7,690 nucleotides of DNA from Ruminococcus flavefaciens (GTDB taxonomy: Bacteria; Bacillota_A; Clostridia; Oscillospirales; Ruminococcaceae), in the NCBI GenBank assembly GCA_004556875.1, contig SFFP01000077.1, positions 1-7,690 of the forward strand. Direction: 5' to 3'. Below are positions 5,433 through 7,690 of the stretch, one piece after another (the first letter of the stretch is position 1; every line of letters starts with the position of its first letter). The position numbers and the translations under genes were made by a program. The notes under the pieces were generated by a model. That model saw only the letters and a program-made list of their open reading frames with translations, made no database searches and was not told where the DNA came from.

Positions 5433-7664
5433 ATGAAAAAGAAAGCTTACGAGACAGTTGACAGCGTAAAACAGCTTGAAAACGCTATCGCCCGTGTACG
5501 TCAGGCGCAGAAGCGCTTCGCTTCCTACACTCAGGAACAGGTCGATAAAATTTTTCTTGCTGCTGCATCAGCTGCCAACAAAGAACGTATCCCTCTCGCA
5601 AAGCTTGCCGTTGAAGAAACAGGCATGGGTATAGTCGAGGATAAGGTAATCAAAAATCACTACGCCTCGGAATATATCTACAACACCTACAGAGATACAA
5701 AAACCTGCGGTGTCATTGCTGAGGACAAGGCTTACGGCACTAAGAAGATCGCTGAGCCTATCGGTGTCATCGCTGCTGTAATACCTACCACAAACCCGAC
5801 TTCAACAGCTATTTTCAAGACGCTTATCGCACTCAAAACACGAAACGGTATAATTATAAGTCCTCATCCGAGAGCAAAGCAGTCCACTATCGCTGCTGCA
5901 AAGGTTGTTCTTGAGGCTGCTGTAGCCGCAGGTGCTCCCGAGGATATCATCGCATGGATAGACGTACCAAGCCTCGAAATGACAAACCTTCTTATGTCAG
6001 AGGCTGATATCATTCTTGCTACAGGCGGTCCCGGCATGGTAAAAGCTGCATATTCAAGCGGAAAGCCTGCTCTTGGTGTAGGCGCAGGAAACACTCCTGC
6101 TATTATTGACGATTCCGCGGATATTATTCTTGCAGTAAACTCGATCATACACTCAAAGACCTTCGATAACGGTATGATATGTGCTTCCGAGCAGTCAACT
6201 ATCGTCCACAAGAACATCTATGACAAGGTAAAGAAGGAATTTGCCGCAAGAGGCTGCTATTTCCTCAATGCAGAGGAAAAGGAAAAGGTTGGCAAGACTA
6301 TCCTTATCAACGGCTCTCTCAATGCAAAGATAGTTGGACAGTCCGCCTGCAAGATAGCCGAGCTTGCTGGAGTAAAAGTACCCGAAGGCACAAAAATACT
6401 CATCGGTGAGACTGACAGCACTGACCTTTCCGAGGAATTTGCTCACGAAAAGCTGTCCCCTGTTCTCGCAATGTACAAGGCTAAGGACATACAGGACGCT
6501 TTTGCAAAGGCTGAACAGCTTATCGCTGACGGCGGCTACGGTCACACATCATCTATCTACCTCGATGTAAAGACTCAGCAGGACAAGCTGGAAGAATTCC
6601 AGAGCAGAATGAAGACCTGCCGTATCCTTGTGAATACTCCTTCCTCACAGGGCGGTATCGGAGATATCTACAACTTCCGTCTTACCCCGTCACTGACACT
6701 GGGCTGCGGCTCATGGGGCGGAAACTCAGTCAGCGAAAATGTAGGCGTAAAGCACCTGCTCAATATCAAAACCGTTGCCAAGAGGAGAGAAAATATGCTT
6801 TGGTTCAGAGCTCCCGAAAAGATATATCTCAAGCGCGGCTGTCTGCCTGTTGCTCTTGATGAACTTAAAACAGTAATGAACAAGAAACGCGCATTTGTCG
6901 TAACAGATAAATTCCTTTACGAAAACGGCTTCGCACAGCCTATTATCGACAAGCTCGACGAAATGGGCATAGCTTCCGCAGTATTCTTTGATGTAGCGCC
7001 TGACCCGACACTTGCCTGCGCTAAGGCAGGTGCAGAGCAGATGTCTGTATTCAAGCCTGATACTATCATCGCACTGGGCGGCGGCTCTGCTATGGACGCT
7101 GCAAAGATAATGTGGGTACTTTACGAGCACCCCGATGCTGACTTCATGGACATGGCTATGCGCTTCATGGATATCAGAAAGAGAGTATACACATTCCCGA
7201 AAATGGGCGAAAAGGCTTACTTTATCGCTGTTCCGACATCAGCAGGTACAGGCTCTGAGGTAACTCCTTTCGCTGTTATCACCGACGAAAAGAGCGGCGT
7301 AAAATATCCTCTCGCTGATTATGAGCTTCTCCCGAATATGGCTATCGTTGATGTTGATATGCAGATGACTGCGCCTAAGGGACTCACATCTGCTTCGGGT
7401 ATTGACGCAGTTACACACGCTCTTGAAGCATACGCTTCCATGATGGCTACAGACTACACCGACGGTCTCGCACTCCGCGCACTTAAAGTTATATTTGAAT
7501 ACCTCCCACGCGCTTACGATAATGGTGCAAATGACCCTGAGGCTCGTGAAAAAATGGCTAATGCTGCAACAATGGCAGGTATGGCTTTTGCAAATGGAAT
7601 TGTCAAGAAATGTGCAGTCGGAGAATACCCAAAATCTGAAATAGACAGGTATCAGGCGGCGTGA
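5433..7664 (+). CDS. adhE: Bifunctional aldehyde/alcohol dehydrogenase AdhE, C-terminally disrupted
   Basis: AdhE reduces acetyl-CoA to acetaldehyde and then ethanol, re-oxidising two NADH, and assembles into spirosomes. The aldehyde dehydrogenase half (about 1-445) is intact, with catalytic C250 in the NGMICASEQ motif and a PTTNPTS cofactor region. The iron alcohol dehydrogenase half (from about 450) has the NAD site GGGSAMDAAK at 549-558, the TSAGTGSE motif, and iron ligands D658 and H662. After N721 the sequence leaves the family: the expected continuation carrying the other two iron-binding histidines is replaced by 22 unrelated residues and a TGA. Family members have about 860-890 residues; this has 743. 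The alcohol half is therefore probably inactive if this allele is real; acetaldehyde formation could remain. The start is secure: AGGAGG (5421-5426) lies 6 bases before the ATG. Assembly error is an alternative explanation. Confidence 0.92.
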   Translation: MKKKAYETVDSVKQLENAIARVRQAQKRFASYTQEQVDKIFLAAASAANKERIPLAKLAVEETGMGIVEDKVIKNHYASEYIYNTYRDTKTCGVIAEDKAYGTKKIAEPIGVIAAVIPTTNPTSTAIFKTLIALKTRNGIIISPHPRAKQSTIAAAKVVLEAAVAAGAPEDIIAWIDVPSLEMTNLLMSEADIILATGGPGMVKAAYSSGKPALGVGAGNTPAIIDDSADIILAVNSIIHSKTFDNGMICASEQSTIVHKNIYDKVKKEFAARGCYFLNAEEKEKVGKTILINGSLNAKIVGQSACKIAELAGVKVPEGTKILIGETDSTDLSEEFAHEKLSPVLAMYKAKDIQDAFAKAEQLIADGGYGHTSSIYLDVKTQQDKLEEFQSRMKTCRILVNTPSSQGGIGDIYNFRLTPSLTLGCGSWGGNSVSENVGVKHLLNIKTVAKRRENMLWFRAPEKIYLKRGCLPVALDELKTVMNKKRAFVVTDKFLYENGFAQPIIDKLDEMGIASAVFFDVAPDPTLACAKAGAEQMSVFKPDTIIALGGGSAMDAAKIMWVLYEHPDADFMDMAMRFMDIRKRVYTFPKMGEKAYFIAVPTSAGTGSEVTPFAVITDEKSGVKYPLADYELLPNMAIVDVDMQMTAPKGLTSASGIDAVTHALEAYASMMATDYTDGLALRALKVIFEYLPRAYDNGANDPEAREKMANAATMAGMAFANGIVKKCAVGEYPKSEIDRYQAA

Positions 7665-7690
7665 TGAGAGATCTGTTTTGAAGTTCTTAG
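7596..7690. other. Non-AdhE sequence joined to the broken adhE
   Basis: From about 7596 the DNA no longer encodes AdhE in any plus frame. The first 66 bases stay open in the adhE frame and have ordinary codons, and the minus strand is also open across the whole stretch, so it could be the edge of another gene or of a mobile element. No terminal inverted repeat, intron boundary or attachment site can be recognised in so short a piece. Confidence 0.6.

Noticed and set aside
7599..7611. Group I intron P-element-like string (AATTGTCAAGAAA) after the adhE break
   Set aside because: It would sit almost at the intron's first base with no room for the preceding helices, and no other intron core element follows in the remaining bases; kept only as a hint.
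7612..7617. GTGCAG as a group II intron 5' end
   Set aside because: The consensus is GTGYG, and the adhE match ends 16 bases earlier, so the boundary would not agree with the break.

Overview
The window looks like chromosome from an anaerobic Clostridia bacterium, most likely a Ruminococcus-type Oscillospiraceae. This is inferred from the gene set (SpoVT-type sporulation regulator, stand-alone rubredoxin, bifunctional AdhE), strong AGGAGG ribosome sites, moderate GC in genes and AT-rich gaps; no marker gene confirms it. Both ends of the window cut through something: the first gene lacks its 5' end, and the last gene breaks off about 95 bases before the end.

Layout from left to right. (1) 2-994, plus strand: the C-terminal part of a GGDEF-EAL cyclic-di-GMP protein. 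(2) 995-1286: a gap dominated by a 140-base element (1042-1181) that folds into a near-perfect four-way junction of one closing stem and three hairpins, followed by the spoVT promoter region with a 12-base palindrome and a hairpin overlapping the ribosome site. (3) 1287-1829, plus: spoVT. (4) 1834-1870: a terminator shared by the convergent spoVT and uvrA. (5) 1877-4699, minus: full-length uvrA, 940 residues. (6) 4700-4976: a divergent control region with a good promoter for uvrA and one for rubredoxin, the latter overlapped by an inverted repeat. (7) 4977-5132, plus: a 51-residue rubredoxin, with a terminator at 5208-5235. (8) 5236-5432: the adhE control region, with a Rex-like inverted repeat, a TATAAT box and a leader of about 130 bases with hairpins. 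(9) 5433-7664, plus: adhE, with an intact aldehyde dehydrogenase half but an iron alcohol dehydrogenase half that stops matching the family after residue 721 and so lacks the last two iron-binding histidines.

The genes do not form one operon; each has its own signals. Rubredoxin and AdhE both belong to anaerobic redox metabolism (electron transfer and peroxide or oxygen defence; NADH disposal to ethanol), and each has a candidate redox-regulator operator. UvrA is housekeeping DNA repair. The two points most worth following are the four-way-junction element and the abrupt break in adhE, which is either a mobile-element or rearrangement junction or an assembly join. No complete new multi-gene system is visible.
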